Source: Mycobacterium decipiens (GTDB lineage Bacteria; Actinomycetota; Actinomycetes; Mycobacteriales; Mycobacteriaceae). From it: a stretch of 64,000 bases of DNA. The translations under genes were made by a program, and so were the position numbers. The notes under the pieces were generated by a model. The model made no database searches, had not been told where the DNA came from, and saw nothing but the letters and a program-made list of their open reading frames with translations. Shown here piece after piece: positions 9,247 through 18,691 of this stretch. The stretch covers positions 806,001-870,000 of the forward strand of contig NZ_OY970459.1 in NCBI RefSeq assembly GCF_963853665.1. The letters run 5' to 3'. Positions within the stretch are counted from its first letter, which is position 1. The number at the start of each line of letters is the position of its first letter.

Positions 9247-10017
9247 ATGGCCGGCTACGTCGAGGTCCGGGCATACGCGGAGCTCAACGGGTTCGTGGAA
9301 CCGCGGTCGCGCGGTCTGACGGTGCGCCGGCCGTTCCGCAGCCACCAGACGGTCAAGGATGTGCTGGAGGCGATGGGCATTCCGCATACCGAGGTCGATC
9401 TCATCCTGGTGAACGGCGACCCTGCCGATTTTTCGCACCGGCCGGCCGTCGGCGACCGCATCGCCGCCTACCCCATGTTCGAAGCCCTCGACATCGGGTC
9501 GACCGCCAGACTGCGGCCGGTGCCGCTGCGGAATCCGCGCTTCGTCGTCGACGTCAACCTCGGCCGGCTGGCGTGGCTGCTCCGATTGCTGGGCTTTGAC
9601 GCATGGTGGTCGAGTGACGCCGACGATCCGGCGCTGGCCGATATCAGTCTTGGCCAGCAGCGAATCCTGCTGACCCGCGACCGCGCCCTGCTAAAGCGCC
9701 GGGCGCTCACCCATGGTCTGTTCGTCCACTCCCAGCACCCCGAGGAACAGGCGCTTGAGGTGCTACGTCGGTTGGACCTGAGAAATAGGCTGGCGCCGCT
9801 CACCCGGTGTCTGCGATGCAATGGCGAGTTGGCCGCGGTGGCCAAAGCCGAGGTGATCGACCAGCTGGAACCGTTGACCCGCCGGTACTACGAGGCATTC
9901 GGCCGCTGCCGCGAATGCGGACGGATCTACTGGCCGGGATCACATCACGCGAGGTTGGTCCGACTGGTCGAACGACTGCGCGACCGGCTGACTAACGCTG
10001 CGGCTCCGGGAGGCTGA
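9247..10017 (+). CDS. Mut7-C RNase-domain protein with N-terminal ubiquitin-like domain (Rv0579-like)
   Basis: Residues about 1-85 form a ThiS/MoaD-like beta-grasp domain (VEVRAYAELNGFVE, QTVKDVLEAMGIPHTEVDLI). Residues about 95-250 form a Mut7-C domain: FVVDVNLGRLAWLLRLLGFD, the catalytic-type LADISLGQQRILLTRDRALL (PIN-like), and a zinc ribbon with CLRCNG and CRECGRIYW. Mut7-C proteins are PIN-fold RNases; the fused beta-grasp part is a known actinobacterial arrangement whose role is unclear. A GGGGAGA element precedes ATG 9247. Its last 26 bases overlap the 3' end of the convergent hydrolase gene. The RNA substrate is unknown. Confidence 0.85.
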   Translation: MAGYVEVRAYAELNGFVEPRSRGLTVRRPFRSHQTVKDVLEAMGIPHTEVDLILVNGDPADFSHRPAVGDRIAAYPMFEALDIGSTARLRPVPLRNPRFVVDVNLGRLAWLLRLLGFDAWWSSDADDPALADISLGQQRILLTRDRALLKRRALTHGLFVHSQHPEEQALEVLRRLDLRNRLAPLTRCLRCNGELAAVAKAEVIDQLEPLTRRYYEAFGRCRECGRIYWPGSHHARLVRLVERLRDRLTNAAAPGG

Positions 10018-11572
10018 AGGTCGGGGTGGTTTGCGCGATACAGGACTGATCGACCTCGCGGTGCGGGTCATCGACGAACGCCGTCATGATCGCCTGGGCG
10101 CAAGCCGAAGCCGGTAGCACCCCGTGGCCCACGCCCGGGAAGCGCAACGCCTTGGCGTTGCTGAGTCCGGGGGTGATCTCCCTGACCCAGTGCGGTGCGG
10201 TGCTGGCGTCGAACGTGCCCGACAGGATGAGCGTGGGAACGGCGCTCGATACCGGCAGGCGATCGGCGGTGTCGGACCTGCCCAGTCCCCACGCTTGGCA
10301 TTCGCGGAAAATCCAACTGCCGGTCGGAGTGATCCGCAGGACCGAATCGGGGAGGCCGGGCATCGCTCGCCGCGCCTGGGACAGGGCTTGCTCCGGGGTG
10401 GTCCAGTTCGCCATCTCCTGGCAGTAGGCCCCCAACGCCAGCCCGGCGCCCAAAAGCCCGCGTTCCGGCGGGGGCGGGGCGGTCGCGGCGATCCCAGCGC
10501 CCGCCAGCCTGCCATCACCGTTCGCCAGGCCGAAGATCATCCGCGGCACGTCGGCCACCTTGCTGGGGTCGGCGCTCCAGTCGAGCAGCAGGGGGACCAT
10601 CTTGAACCCGTCGATGGTGACGTGGACCGAGTCATCGGCGCGACCCGTGGTGGTGACCGCCAGCGGTGTCTGACTCAACTTGTTGACGGTATTGATGAAT
10701 ACCGTCGGCAGGTCCGGATAGGCGGCAGCGCAGGCCGGCTGATCGGCGCATGCCTGAAAGATCGCCGCGAGGCCGCTGGCGGGGGCCTCCCACCAGCGGT
10801 CGATGAGGTTCAGAGCCGGTGGGACAACGGAGTCCAAGACCACCGACCGGATGCCGGCGGGATGTGTGCGCAGCAGTTGCTGGGCCAGATCGGTGCCATA
10901 CGAGACGCCGTAGACGTTCCATTGATCGATGCCCAATTTCACTCGCAGGTCGGCGATATCGGCGGCGTTCTCCCTGGAGCCGTAGGCGGCGAAATCGACA
11001 GCGGCCGTCGCTGCCAGCCGCTTGCGGCAGGCAGCGACGGCCGCTGCGTCCAGGTCTGCCGTCGACGGGGCTTCGAAGACCAGATCCACGGCTCGGGCAG
11101 TAAAGTCGTCCATCTCCGGGCAGCTCAGGTGCGGGTCGTCATGAACGGTGCCCCGTTGGTTGACGAAAATGACGTCGCGGTCGGCATTCATTCCGCCGGC
11201 GACCACGCCGGGCGCGCTCAGCGTACCGGCACCACCGGGACCCCCGGCCAGATAGACGATGGGGTCCGGCCGCGGTTTGTCGCTGACCGCTTTCACCCTG
11301 GCGACCAGAATCCGGATCGTCCGACTCTTCGGATCGAGGCGGTTCTCCGGCACCGTGAGATATCCGCAGCTGTAGTTCGAACCCAAATCGGCTTGCGGCA
11401 CACCGGGGAAGTTCGGCTGCGGACAGGGGGTTGACACATATGACGTCTGATAGGCGGCATTGTCGGCGGGCGACGCACACGAGATGAGCCCGGCGGCAAC
11501 CATCACCACCGAGAGCAGGCGCCAAGCCGCTGCCCGAGGGTGTGAACCGCCAAATATTCTCGCGCGCGACAA
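9992..11572 (-). CDS. Secreted lipoprotein alpha/beta hydrolase (TAP/SlpE-like)
   Basis: The 526-residue protein starts with a lipoprotein signal peptide: positively charged start, hydrophobic core LLSVVMVAAG and lipobox LISC with Cys32. The mature part has an oxyanion loop YLAGGPGGAG, a nucleophile elbow YGVSYGTDLAQ, a late aspartate in LILSGTFDASTAP and a histidine in FPGVGHGVLP, which together form the Ser-Asp-His triad of the TAP-like/proline-iminopeptidase group. Such cell-envelope hydrolases cut peptides or esters at the surface; the substrate is unknown. The best-supported start is TTG 11570-11572, because no ATG or GTG precedes the signal peptide in frame. It shares a 26-bp 3' overlap with the Mut7-C gene. 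Confidence 0.83.
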   Translation of the reverse strand: MSRARIFGGSHPRAAAWRLLSVVMVAAGLISCASPADNAAYQTSYVSTPCPQPNFPGVPQADLGSNYSCGYLTVPENRLDPKSRTIRILVARVKAVSDKPRPDPIVYLAGGPGGAGTLSAPGVVAGGMNADRDVIFVNQRGTVHDDPHLSCPEMDDFTARAVDLVFEAPSTADLDAAAVAACRKRLAATAAVDFAAYGSRENAADIADLRVKLGIDQWNVYGVSYGTDLAQQLLRTHPAGIRSVVLDSVVPPALNLIDRWWEAPASGLAAIFQACADQPACAAAYPDLPTVFINTVNKLSQTPLAVTTTGRADDSVHVTIDGFKMVPLLLDWSADPSKVADVPRMIFGLANGDGRLAGAGIAATAPPPPERGLLGAGLALGAYCQEMANWTTPEQALSQARRAMPGLPDSVLRITPTGSWIFRECQAWGLGRSDTADRLPVSSAVPTLILSGTFDASTAPHWVREITPGLSNAKALRFPGVGHGVLPASACAQAIMTAFVDDPHREVDQSCIAQTTPTFSLPEPQR

Positions 11573-11590
11573 AGTTTGGGCCAGCGACGG

Positions 11591-12076
11591 TCAGTCGGTT
11601 GCAGTCAGCCGCACGGCTGCCAGCTGGAGCCGATCCACCGCTTCGGTGAACTCCTCCAGGGTGGGGATGCGCTGGTCGCGGAATTTCAATCCCATCATGG
11701 TTTGGGCGCGCTTGACGCCGTAGGACTGTGCGCACCGCAAGCAGAGATCGGAAACGACCGCACGGTCGCGGATGAGTTCGCCACGCATCGCAGTCGTTTT
11801 GCCGTCGTAGACCACCTGGGCCGCGCCGCCGCCACGAAAGTTGTGCTTCCAGCCGGCGCCGGTCAGCGCATACAGATCGTTGTCGATCACGTGGGCGCTC
11901 AATGGAATTGAGTACTGCCGTCCCGTCTTTCGCCCGGTGAAGTTCAACACCATCAGCTGAGTGTGTAGCGGGCCCGCCAGCGGAGTGCGCAACAGGGCGC
12001 CCAGGAGCGGGTTGACGAGACGGAGTAGGGCCGACGGCGGGTGCCCGATATCGACGGCATACGACTGTTCTGTCAT
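11591..12076 (-). CDS. Ddn-like F420-dependent nitroreductase family protein (Rv0580c-like)
   Basis: This 161-residue protein belongs to the split-beta-barrel family (DUF385) that includes the deazaflavin-dependent nitroreductase Ddn. The signature [20 protein letters not shown] followed by [20 protein letters not shown] is the usual cofactor-binding region (the GRKTG and the W-NLR-like segment). Family members bind F420 or FMN and reduce quinones or unsaturated substrates. The gene is 18 bp from the start of the lipoprotein hydrolase and on the same strand, so they may be co-transcribed. The natural substrate is not evident. Confidence 0.82.
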   Translation of the reverse strand: MTEQSYAVDIGHPPSALLRLVNPLLGALLRTPLAGPLHTQLMVLNFTGRKTGRQYSIPLSAHVIDNDLYALTGAGWKHNFRGGGAAQVVYDGKTTAMRGELIRDRAVVSDLCLRCAQSYGVKRAQTMMGLKFRDQRIPTLEEFTEAVDRLQLAAVRLTATD

Positions 12077-12210
12077 GCCAACACCGTAAGGCCAATCGGG
12101 GGTCGAAGGCTATGACACCGATCGAAGTCGACGCCACTGCTCACGGCGGCCTCGGTGCACCAACTGCTCGCCCGGTTCACGTACTGTCGGTATCAGGAGG
12201 AAGGGTGACC

Positions 12211-13155
12211 GTGGCCAGAACCGATGACGATAGCTGGGAGATCACCGAAAGCGTGGGGGCGACCGCTCTCGGGGTGGCGGCGGCCCGCGCCACCGAAACC
12301 GAGAGCGAGAACCCGCTGATCAGCGATCCGTTTGCGCGGGTGTTCTTAGACGCTGCCGGTGACGGTATGTGGAACATGTTCGGGGCTGGCGAGCTACCGC
12401 CCGAGCTCACCGAGGCGGTGCCGGAAGCGGCGCTGCGGATGCGGGCGATGGTCGACTACATGGCTTCGCGCACAGCGTTTTTCGACCGATTCCTCCTCGA
12501 TGCGACCCGAGCCGGCGTGCGGCAGGTGGTGATCCTGGCGGCCGGCCTGGACGCGCGGGCGTGGCGGTTGCCGTGGCCCGACGGGACCACGGTTTACGAG
12601 CTTGACCAACCGAAGGTGCTTGAGTTCAAGTCGTCAGTGTTGCGGGACCATGGCGCGCAGCCGACCTGCGACCACGTCGCGGTTCGGATCGATCTCCGCC
12701 AGGACTGGCCGGCGGCGTTGCGGCAGGCCGGATTCGACGCCTCGGCGGCCGGGGCCTGGTTGGCGGAGGGGCTGTTGCCATTCCTGCCGGCGGCGGCCCA
12801 GGATTTGCTGTTCGAGCGCGTTCTCGCATTGAGCGTCGCCGGCAGCCGCATCGCCGTCGAGGCGCCCGGCCCCGACTTCAACAACCCCGACGTCCGGGAA
12901 CGGCAGCGATCGCTGATGCGGTGCTATCGCGAGGTCGCGGCGAAAGCCGGACAGCATGAGGTGCCGGATTTCGAAGACCTGTGGTACTTCGAGGACCGCA
13001 CCGACGTCGCTGACATGCTGCGCGGGCATGGCTGGGACGTATCCGCGGCGCCGGCCGACAAGCTGATGGCCGGGTATGGGCGCAGTGTGCCTGAGCAGCT
13101 TGACGACGGCGCGCCGCCGAGCGTGTTCGTCGCCGCGGTGCGATCCGGCGCTTGA
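12211..13155 (+). CDS. Class I SAM-dependent methyltransferase (mycobacterial Rv0146/Rv0281 family)
   Basis: The start chosen is GTG 12211, giving [20 protein letters not shown], the N-terminus typical of this large mycobacterial paralogue family. A strong AGGAGG at 12195-12200 supports it over the longer frame beginning at 12112. The protein is 314 residues. The central motif [18 protein letters not shown] is the SAM-binding loop of the leucine-carboxyl-methyltransferase-like branch, followed by [13 protein letters not shown] and [11 protein letters not shown]. Family members methylate small acids or hydroxyls in mycobacterial lipids or metabolites; the substrate here is unknown. In M. tuberculosis I recall Rv0581-Rv0582 (vapBC) near this place, so this gene is probably an accessory insertion. 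Confidence 0.87.
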   Translation: MARTDDDSWEITESVGATALGVAAARATETESENPLISDPFARVFLDAAGDGMWNMFGAGELPPELTEAVPEAALRMRAMVDYMASRTAFFDRFLLDATRAGVRQVVILAAGLDARAWRLPWPDGTTVYELDQPKVLEFKSSVLRDHGAQPTCDHVAVRIDLRQDWPAALRQAGFDASAAGAWLAEGLLPFLPAAAQDLLFERVLALSVAGSRIAVEAPGPDFNNPDVRERQRSLMRCYREVAAKAGQHEVPDFEDLWYFEDRTDVADMLRGHGWDVSAAPADKLMAGYGRSVPEQLDDGAPPSVFVAAVRSGA

Positions 13156-13156
13156 G

Positions 13157-13840
13157 TCAGGGGGTAATGGTCGTTTTCTCGTCGATGACGTCGGTGGCGT
13201 CCATCAACGGGACCGTTTCGTCGTCGAGCGCGTCAGCGTCAAGCTGAAGCACGAACAGGCCGTTGGGTGTCGGAATTACCGCCGTCTTCTGCGCGACGGT
13301 GCGCAGCTTGCCGTTCTTGGTATAGGAGCCGCCGAGTTGCCATGCCTTAAAGCCGCTGAGCGTGGACGCCGTTCCATCGTTGCCCTCGAACCCGGGCAAG
13401 TTCTTCAACTCGCCGGGTGCGAATTCGAGGATCTTCGCCGGGTCGACGTCACCGGTGAGTTTGGAAAGAAGGGCAACGATGGTGGGTGGATCGTTGGGAT
13501 CCGCGGGCTGTTCGTAGACGATGCCCCCGTACGGTGCGCCGGAACTTTCCGGGAGCAGCTTCCAACCATTGGGCACCGGCAGGTCGATGGTCGGGGAGCC
13601 GGGATCGCCGTGGTGGATGGGGGTCTCCTGGATGTGGTTGTCCCGGATGTAGTCCGCGATGGTGTAGTTGGCTCCCGCTGCAGGAGCCGAGGTCGTCGCC
13701 GACGGTGTCGTTGCCGACGTCGGCGAGGACGTCGTGGTTGCCGTCGTGGTTGTCGCGTGCTCGGTCTTGGTGTCGGAGCCACAACCAGCCAGTGCCAGAC
13801 TCAGCGCCGCAGTCGCGACTGCCGCCGTGAAGTGCTTCAT
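13157..13840 (-). CDS. lpqN: Lipoprotein LpqN
   Basis: The 227-residue protein has a clear lipoprotein signal (MKHFTAAVATAALSLALAGC, lipobox LAGC with Cys20). A threonine/serine-rich linker follows, then a compact domain with PTIDLPVPNGWKLLPESSGA and a C-terminal VFVLQLDADALDDE-type region of the LpqN/LpqT fold. The ATG at 13838-13840 has a GGGAGA site upstream; the longer frame to 14566 crosses unrelated sequence. LpqN homologues are surface lipoproteins that resemble Mog1p/PsbP-like folds and have been linked to envelope biogenesis and host protein binding in M. tuberculosis (Rv0583c). It converges with the methyltransferase (stops 2 bp apart) and diverges from the mannosidase. Confidence 0.9.
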   Translation of the reverse strand: MKHFTAAVATAALSLALAGCGSDTKTEHATTTTATTTSSPTSATTPSATTSAPAAGANYTIADYIRDNHIQETPIHHGDPGSPTIDLPVPNGWKLLPESSGAPYGGIVYEQPADPNDPPTIVALLSKLTGDVDPAKILEFAPGELKNLPGFEGNDGTASTLSGFKAWQLGGSYTKNGKLRTVAQKTAVIPTPNGLFVLQLDADALDDETVPLMDATDVIDEKTTITP

Positions 13841-14023
13841 ATTGCATCTCCCGCAGATTGGGCCGGCACCCCGCCGGTCGGGTCGAACTGAGACTAGCCG
13901 AACTGGCGCGAAACGAGGCCGGTATTGCTCGGGTACCGGCGGCGTTATCGCGCCTTCCATTTCTCCCCGTGTTTCGCAGCGAAAAGGCCGCGCGACTATG
14001 CGTCGATGCAGTAAGAGACAGCT

Positions 14024-16657
14024 ATGCGGGCACGCAAGACACGCAGAGCTCTCGCCGCACTCCTCGCCGCGACGGGCCTGTTTGTTCCGTTCATTGTCGG
14101 GGTGCCCACGGCGTACGACGGTGAGCCCGTGTTCGTCGCCAATCCGGTCGAGCACGTTGACACGCTGATCGGCACCGGCACCGGAGGCGAGATAGTGGGG
14201 GAGATCAACCACTTCCCTGGCGCCTCGGTGCCCTTCGGCATGGTGCAGTACTCGCCCGACACCGTCAACAACTACGCCGGCTACGACTACAACAATCGTC
14301 GCTCCACCGGATTCAGCATGACCCACGCCTCGGTGGGTTGCCCGGCGTTCGGCGACATCTCGATGCTGCCGACGACCACCCCGATCAGCTCGCAGCCCTG
14401 GAGCACCTGGGAGGAGATCGCGCACGATGACACCGAGGTGGGCGTGCCCGGCTACTACACCGTGCGGTTCCCCGCCACCGAAGTGCGCGCGGAGCTCACC
14501 GCGACCACGCGCACCGGCGTCGGTCGGTTCAGCTACCCCCGCAATGGGTGGCCCGCGCTGTTCCATGTGCGCTCCGGGGCTTCGCTGGCGGGCAACTTCG
14601 CCGCGACCCTGCGGATCGAGGACAGCACAACGATCACCGGTTCGGCGACCAGCGGCGGGTTCTGCGGCAAGAAGAACCTGTACACGGTCTACTTCGCTAT
14701 GCAGTTCAGCCAGCCGTTCAGCTCATATGGCACCTGGGACGGCTACGCGGTCTACCCCGGCTCGCCCACCGTGAATTCGAGTTATAGCGGCGGGTATGTC
14801 GAGTTTCCGGCCGGCTCGGTGCTCGAGGTGCGCACCGCACTTTCCTACGTGAGCGTGGATGGGGCGCGAGCCAACCTCGCCGCCGAACGCGGAGCAAGCT
14901 TCGACGACGTTCGTGCGGCGGCATCGACCGAATGGAACGCCGCGCTGTCGCGAATCGCGGTGGCCAGCAGGGGCCCTGGCGACGTGGCGACGTTCTACAC
15001 CTGTCTCTACCGGTCGCTGTTGCACCCCAACACCTTTAACGACGCGGACGGACGCTACATCGGATTCGACGGCGTCATCCACAGCGTTGCCAGTGGCCAT
15101 ACCCACTACGCCAATTTCTCCGACTGGGACACCTACCGAAGCCTTGCCCCGCTGCAGGGACTGCTGTACCCGCAGCGGGCCAGCGACATGGTCCGATCGC
15201 TGTTGAACGACGCCGAGCAGAGCGGTGCGTATCCGCGTTGGGCGCTTGCGAATTCCGCGACCGGCATGATGAGCGGGGACAGTGTGGTACCGCTCATCGT
15301 GAACCTCTACGCCTTCGGCGCGCGGGATTTCGACCACAGGATGGCGCTGCGCTACATGGTGAATGCGGCGACCCAGGGCGGGGTCGGACTCAACGATTAC
15401 GTCGAGCGGCCGGGCATCGCTGCCTACCTCAAGCTTGGCTACGGACCACAAACGGCAGAGTTCCGCGCCAACGGTCGGATCGCCGGCGCCTCGATCACGC
15501 TCGAGTGGTCGGTCGATGACTTTGCCATTTCCCGATTCGCCGATTCGCTGGGTGATACCGCGACCGCCGCCGAATTCCAGAACCGGTCGCAGTATTGGCA
15601 GAACCTGTTCAATCCCACCACCGGCTACATCTCGCCGCGTAGCGCGGCCGGCTTCTTCCGCGACGGTCCCGGATTCGTGAAACACCCCTCGGGCTTCGGT
15701 CAGACCGGATACGACGAGGGCAACGCCGAACAGTACCTGTGGTGGGTGCCGCATAACGTCGCCGGTTTGGTGACCGCTCTTGGTGGCCGCAAGGCAGTGG
15801 CCGACCGGCTCGACCGCTTTACGAAGAAGCTCAATGTGGGCCCCAACGAGCCCTATCTGTGGGCGGGTAACGAGCCGAGTTTCGGGGTGCCGTGGCTGTA
15901 CAACTACATCGGCCAACCGTGGCAGACTCAGCGGACGGTCGATCGGGTGCGCGGGCTGTTTGGTCCCACACCCGGCGGTGCGCCGGGCAACGACGACCTC
16001 GGCGCGCTGTCCAGCTGGTATGTCTGGGCCGCTCTCGGCCTGTACCCGAGCACCCCGGGAACCACCATCCTGACCGTGAACACACCGCTGTTCGATCGCG
16101 CCGTGATCGCGCTCCCCACGGGTAAAACCATCCGGATCACCGCGCCGGGCGCATCCGGGCGCAACCGCATGAAGTACATCGATGGCCTCAGCATCGACGG
16201 CCAACCAACCGATCAAACATTTCTTCCGGAGTCGATCGTCCGCACCGGGGGCAACCTCAATTTCTCGCTCGCCGGTAAACCCGACAAGGTCTGGGGCACC
16301 TCCAAGTCCGCCGTGCCCCCGTCGTTCGGCGCGGGCAGCTCGGCAGTGACCGCCAACATCTCCTTCCCCATCGTCGAGATCGCGCCGGGGGGGACCGGAA
16401 CCGTGACCGTCGACGCGCAACGGATGATCGACGGCGTCGGCGATTACACAGTTACCGCGACGTCCTACGGCGATGGGATTACCGCGGCACCCGTGTCTGG
16501 GCAGTTCGACGATGACGGATCGGTGACCGCTTCGGTCGTCATCACGGCGGCCCGATCAGTTCCCGTCGGGTACTACCCGATGTATGTGACGACCACGGCC
16601 GGGGACAGCGCAAGGACATTGATGGTGTTGGTTGTGGTCGCCCAGGCCGTTGAATGA
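14024..16657 (+). CDS. Secreted GH92 alpha-1,2-mannosidase (Rv0584-like)
   Basis: The 877-residue protein begins with a Sec signal ([18 protein letters not shown] and further hydrophobic residues). It then shows GH92 hallmarks: [132 protein letters not shown]92 enzymes are calcium-dependent exo-mannosidases that would act on mannose-capped glycans such as lipoarabinomannan or on host N-glycans; which one is inferred. The C-terminal about 100 residues form an extra beta-sandwich. The length equals that of Rv0584 as I recall it. The last 59 coding bases are duplicated at 22032-22090, marking an island boundary. Confidence 0.92.
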   Translation: MRARKTRRALAALLAATGLFVPFIVGVPTAYDGEPVFVANPVEHVDTLIGTGTGGEIVGEINHFPGASVPFGMVQYSPDTVNNYAGYDYNNRRSTGFSMTHASVGCPAFGDISMLPTTTPISSQPWSTWEEIAHDDTEVGVPGYYTVRFPATEVRAELTATTRTGVGRFSYPRNGWPALFHVRSGASLAGNFAATLRIEDSTTITGSATSGGFCGKKNLYTVYFAMQFSQPFSSYGTWDGYAVYPGSPTVNSSYSGGYVEFPAGSVLEVRTALSYVSVDGARANLAAERGASFDDVRAAASTEWNAALSRIAVASRGPGDVATFYTCLYRSLLHPNTFNDADGRYIGFDGVIHSVASGHTHYANFSDWDTYRSLAPLQGLLYPQRASDMVRSLLNDAEQSGAYPRWALANSATGMMSGDSVVPLIVNLYAFGARDFDHRMALRYMVNAATQGGVGLNDYVERPGIAAYLKLGYGPQTAEFRANGRIAGASITLEWSVDDFAISRFADSLGDTATAAEFQNRSQYWQNLFNPTTGYISPRSAAGFFRDGPGFVKHPSGFGQTGYDEGNAEQYLWWVPHNVAGLVTALGGRKAVADRLDRFTKKLNVGPNEPYLWAGNEPSFGVPWLYNYIGQPWQTQRTVDRVRGLFGPTPGGAPGNDDLGALSSWYVWAALGLYPSTPGTTILTVNTPLFDRAVIALPTGKTIRITAPGASGRNRMKYIDGLSIDGQPTDQTFLPESIVRTGGNLNFSLAGKPDKVWGTSKSAVPPSFGAGSSAVTANISFPIVEIAPGGTGTVTVDAQRMIDGVGDYTVTATSYGDGITAAPVSGQFDDDGSVTASVVITAARSVPVGYYPMYVTTTAGDSARTLMVLVVVAQAVE

Positions 16658-16693
16658 TCGTTTGCCACAGGAGGGAACTGCTCGCGTGGGGAG
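16599..16693. repeat. Left copy of 95-bp direct repeat (mannosidase 3' end)
   Basis: This copy covers the final 59 bases of the mannosidase gene plus 36 bases after it. The second copy is at 22032-22126 in the same orientation, with 3 mismatches that I can count. The two copies bracket about 5.3 kb of accessory DNA. Confidence 0.92.
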
Positions 16694-16925
16694 GTTATCC
16701 CCTACACCACCAACCGGGCCGGCTACGATCTGGCCCGCCTCCGTCTCAACGGGGTGGCCACCCCTACGGTTTGCGATCTTCTACACCGATTGCACGACCG
16801 CTTGCTGCTTCCGCTGCTCGCCGCCAACCAGCCGCCAGCTCCAACGCCAATACGAAAAGCCTTGCTTCACATCACCGAAACTGTCCACAGAGCCCGAGCC
16901 TTGCCGAACGCAGCAAAAAATCAAG
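16694..16925 (+). pseudogene. Decayed mobile-element-associated ORF remnant
   Basis: Directly after the left repeat the plus strand reads TNRAGYDLARLRLNG, then (after a frame change) RFAIFYT, then HRLHDRLLLPLLAANQPPAP. These pieces follow one another like the C-terminal module 'AGYDLARLRLNG...GLRFAIFYTKLHDRLLRPLLAAD' that I have seen in mobile-element-linked actinobacterial proteins, but frame and spacing are broken. It is a fragment without a start. The exact family is uncertain. From about 16926 to 17000 I see nothing. Confidence 0.4.
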
Positions 16926-17000
16926 ACAATTCTCCACGTCCCAGCGATCAAGGGTCGCTAGCGCACCTCATGAACCCGGAATGCGGCAAACAGCAGCAGG

Positions 17001-17786
17001 TCATCTACCGACGACACGCCCTGTAATCCAACCGAATTCTGAGACTATGCGTAGACCAATACCATCTACGAGTGAAGGACTCAGTGCGTCGCGGATCGCA
17101 TCGGCGAACCGCTTGTAGCCGACCCGCTTTAACGCGGGCCAGGAGGTACCCGATGACGCGAGCGCCCGAACCGCGATGTCAAGGTCAGGCCACTCACTTA
17201 TCCCCAATGCGATTCCCCGTTCAACAAAACATAGGCCTGCCTCGGCTAGCAGCTGTTCAGCAACGCCTGGGCGACCCGTATTGCCTTGCTCCGCAACAGC
17301 AACGGCATGACTTGGTGGTGACAAACGCAACACTGCTTCGAAGCAGGGAGCAAGGCCGATCCGTTTGGGAGAACCCAAGAAGCTGAACCCAATAAGACCG
17401 CCCGGCCGGACCACCCGGGCGGCCTCCGACAGTGAATTTTGAGACCCGATTCCGATGCCGCTGAAACTGACAGCGGCATCGAAACTGTTGTCGTCAAAAG
17501 GCAGTGAAAACATGTCACCGACCCGGAAATCGGCCTGGGGAGTGCGTGATCGCGCTATCGCTATTAAGGCCTCCGAGGCATCAATTCCTGTCACGTTGGC
17601 GCCCAGGTTTCTAGCTAGGTTGGCCGCGAACCCTGAACCGCAAGCAATATCAATTAGGTTCGTGCCCGGGCCGACGCTGACTCGTCTGAACAGCTCTTCG
17701 TTGACCTGGCGGGTGAAGGCCTCGCACAGATAAGCCCAATCGAGCGCACGTTCACCCCAAGCTCGCCCGGCTTCGACCCAGCTCAT
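17001..17786 (-). CDS. Class I SAM-dependent methyltransferase, island-borne
   Basis: The protein (about 261 residues) carries motif I as LIDIACGSGFAANLARNLGA, motif II around VTGIDASEALIAIAR, DMFSLPFDDNSFDAAVSFSG and AARVVRPGGLIGFSFLGSPK, so it is a ubiE/COQ5-like small-molecule methyltransferase. Two ATGs are possible (17795 and 17786). An AGGAG ends directly at the first and lies about 9 bp before the second, so 17786 is preferred. It sits inside the repeat-bounded island with a diiron-oxidase candidate and a Rieske oxygenase, although on the opposite strand from both. A shared pathway is possible but not shown. Substrate unknown. Confidence 0.82.
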   Translation of the reverse strand: MSWVEAGRAWGERALDWAYLCEAFTRQVNEELFRRVSVGPGTNLIDIACGSGFAANLARNLGANVTGIDASEALIAIARSRTPQADFRVGDMFSLPFDDNSFDAAVSFSGIGIGSQNSLSEAARVVRPGGLIGFSFLGSPKRIGLAPCFEAVLRLSPPSHAVAVAEQGNTGRPGVAEQLLAEAGLCFVERGIALGISEWPDLDIAVRALASSGTSWPALKRVGYKRFADAIRDALSPSLVDGIGLRIVSEFGWITGRVVGR

Positions 17787-17893
17787 GACTCTCATCTCCT
17801 AGCCTGGACGGTTAACCGATTGGGGGTGTAGGCGTCCAGATGTACGGAAGCGCTTGTCCTGCAGTGGATTGTTGGGATTGCGACGTCTCAAGT

Positions 17894-18103
17894 CTACCGA
17901 ACGGGGCGAACATTTCGGTAGACAGTCGAGCGTCGAATGAATCTCCCAGGTGTGTCCGGTCGCCTTGTTTGTGAGTTCCCGACCGGGCGGTGGGGCTGGT
18001 ATTCGCAGTAGTAGGCGGCCTCCAACTCGGCTGCCAACCAATCGCAGATGTAGCCGGGGCGGACCTCAACAAACATGCGGATCGAAGTGAAGTGTCCGGA
18101 CAC
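17894..18103 (-). pseudogene. Possible IS3-type transposase C-terminal fragment
   Basis: The minus strand reads YICDWLAAELEAAYYCEYQP followed by HRPVGNSQTRRPDTPGRF. This resembles the C-terminal end of IS3-family OrfB proteins (…PxEFEAAYY…). No start or catalytic residues are present. The call rests on one short motif, and the surrounding 17790-18160 holds no intact gene. Confidence 0.3.
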
Positions 18104-18160
18104 GCCAGGGGATTCGAGGTGGCCGGTGCCTCACGCATGGTAAGCGCGTGGGGGCTTGCG

Positions 18161-18505
18161 CTACTTCGTCTTGACCAATCGGTTGATTGACGGGTGCGAT
18201 GCTTCCAGATCGATGTGGCGGGCCGCGGCGAGGGCTTCGGTCTTGGTCTTGGCCAGGTTCAGGCGTTGCATTTAGGTGGTGGTGATTTGCGGTGTTGGGT
18301 CGGCCGGGTTGATGCCCTCGATTCGGGCGGACACCTTCGAGAGGCGTTGGCTGTCCAGCACTGCCGATTCCTGCAGGCGTTGGCACGGGGTGGCTGGTTT
18401 GTCATAGATGAGGTTGCGGCGCCCTTTGGCGGTGGTGGTGTAGCCGACGGCCCTTTTCGTCGGGGTGAAGAAGTTGCACCGCAGCGACATCAGCCGCCAC
18501 CACCG
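18161..18505 (-). pseudogene. Transposase (integrase-core type) C-terminal remnant
   Basis: The minus frame reads RWWRLMSLRCNFFTPTKRAV, then KGRRNLIYDKPATPCQRLQE, then RIEGINPADPTPQ. After an in-frame TAA it continues in the same frame as MQRLNLAKTKTEALAAARHI up to TAG at 18161-18163. The pattern NFF(x)P..K…YD.P.TP.QRL is the usual C-terminal tail of integrase-catalytic-domain transposases of actinobacteria. The DDE domain is missing and there is an internal stop, so this is a dead 3' fragment. Confidence 0.65.
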
Positions 18506-18691
18506 GCCACGCGCTCAAATTGGATGAGGCACACCGGGGTATTGTGCAGAGGCGCCGAGATGCAATAGCATTTAACCGCCGACTGGCGTAACACTACGCT
18601 GTAGTGTGCAACTGTTTGGGGGTCACCGGTGCAGCAGCCGCCGGTGTTTTGTTGGCCGTTCGGTTCGGGCTGCGGGTGGGGTGCATCCGAA

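Noticed and set aside
6895..9438. Longer FUSC start giving 847 residues
   Set aside because: The extra 113 residues are Arg/His-rich and cross the plus-strand Mut7-C gene; MIKHFEQL at 9099 begins the membrane protein proper.
13157..14566. Longer lpqN frame giving 469 residues
   Set aside because: The lipoprotein signal peptide starts at 13840 with a ribosome-binding site; the extension covers the start of the mannosidase.
14723..16420. A 565-residue minus-strand frame inside the mannosidase
   Set aside because: Antisense shadow of a full-length GH92 gene with signal peptide and catalytic blocks.
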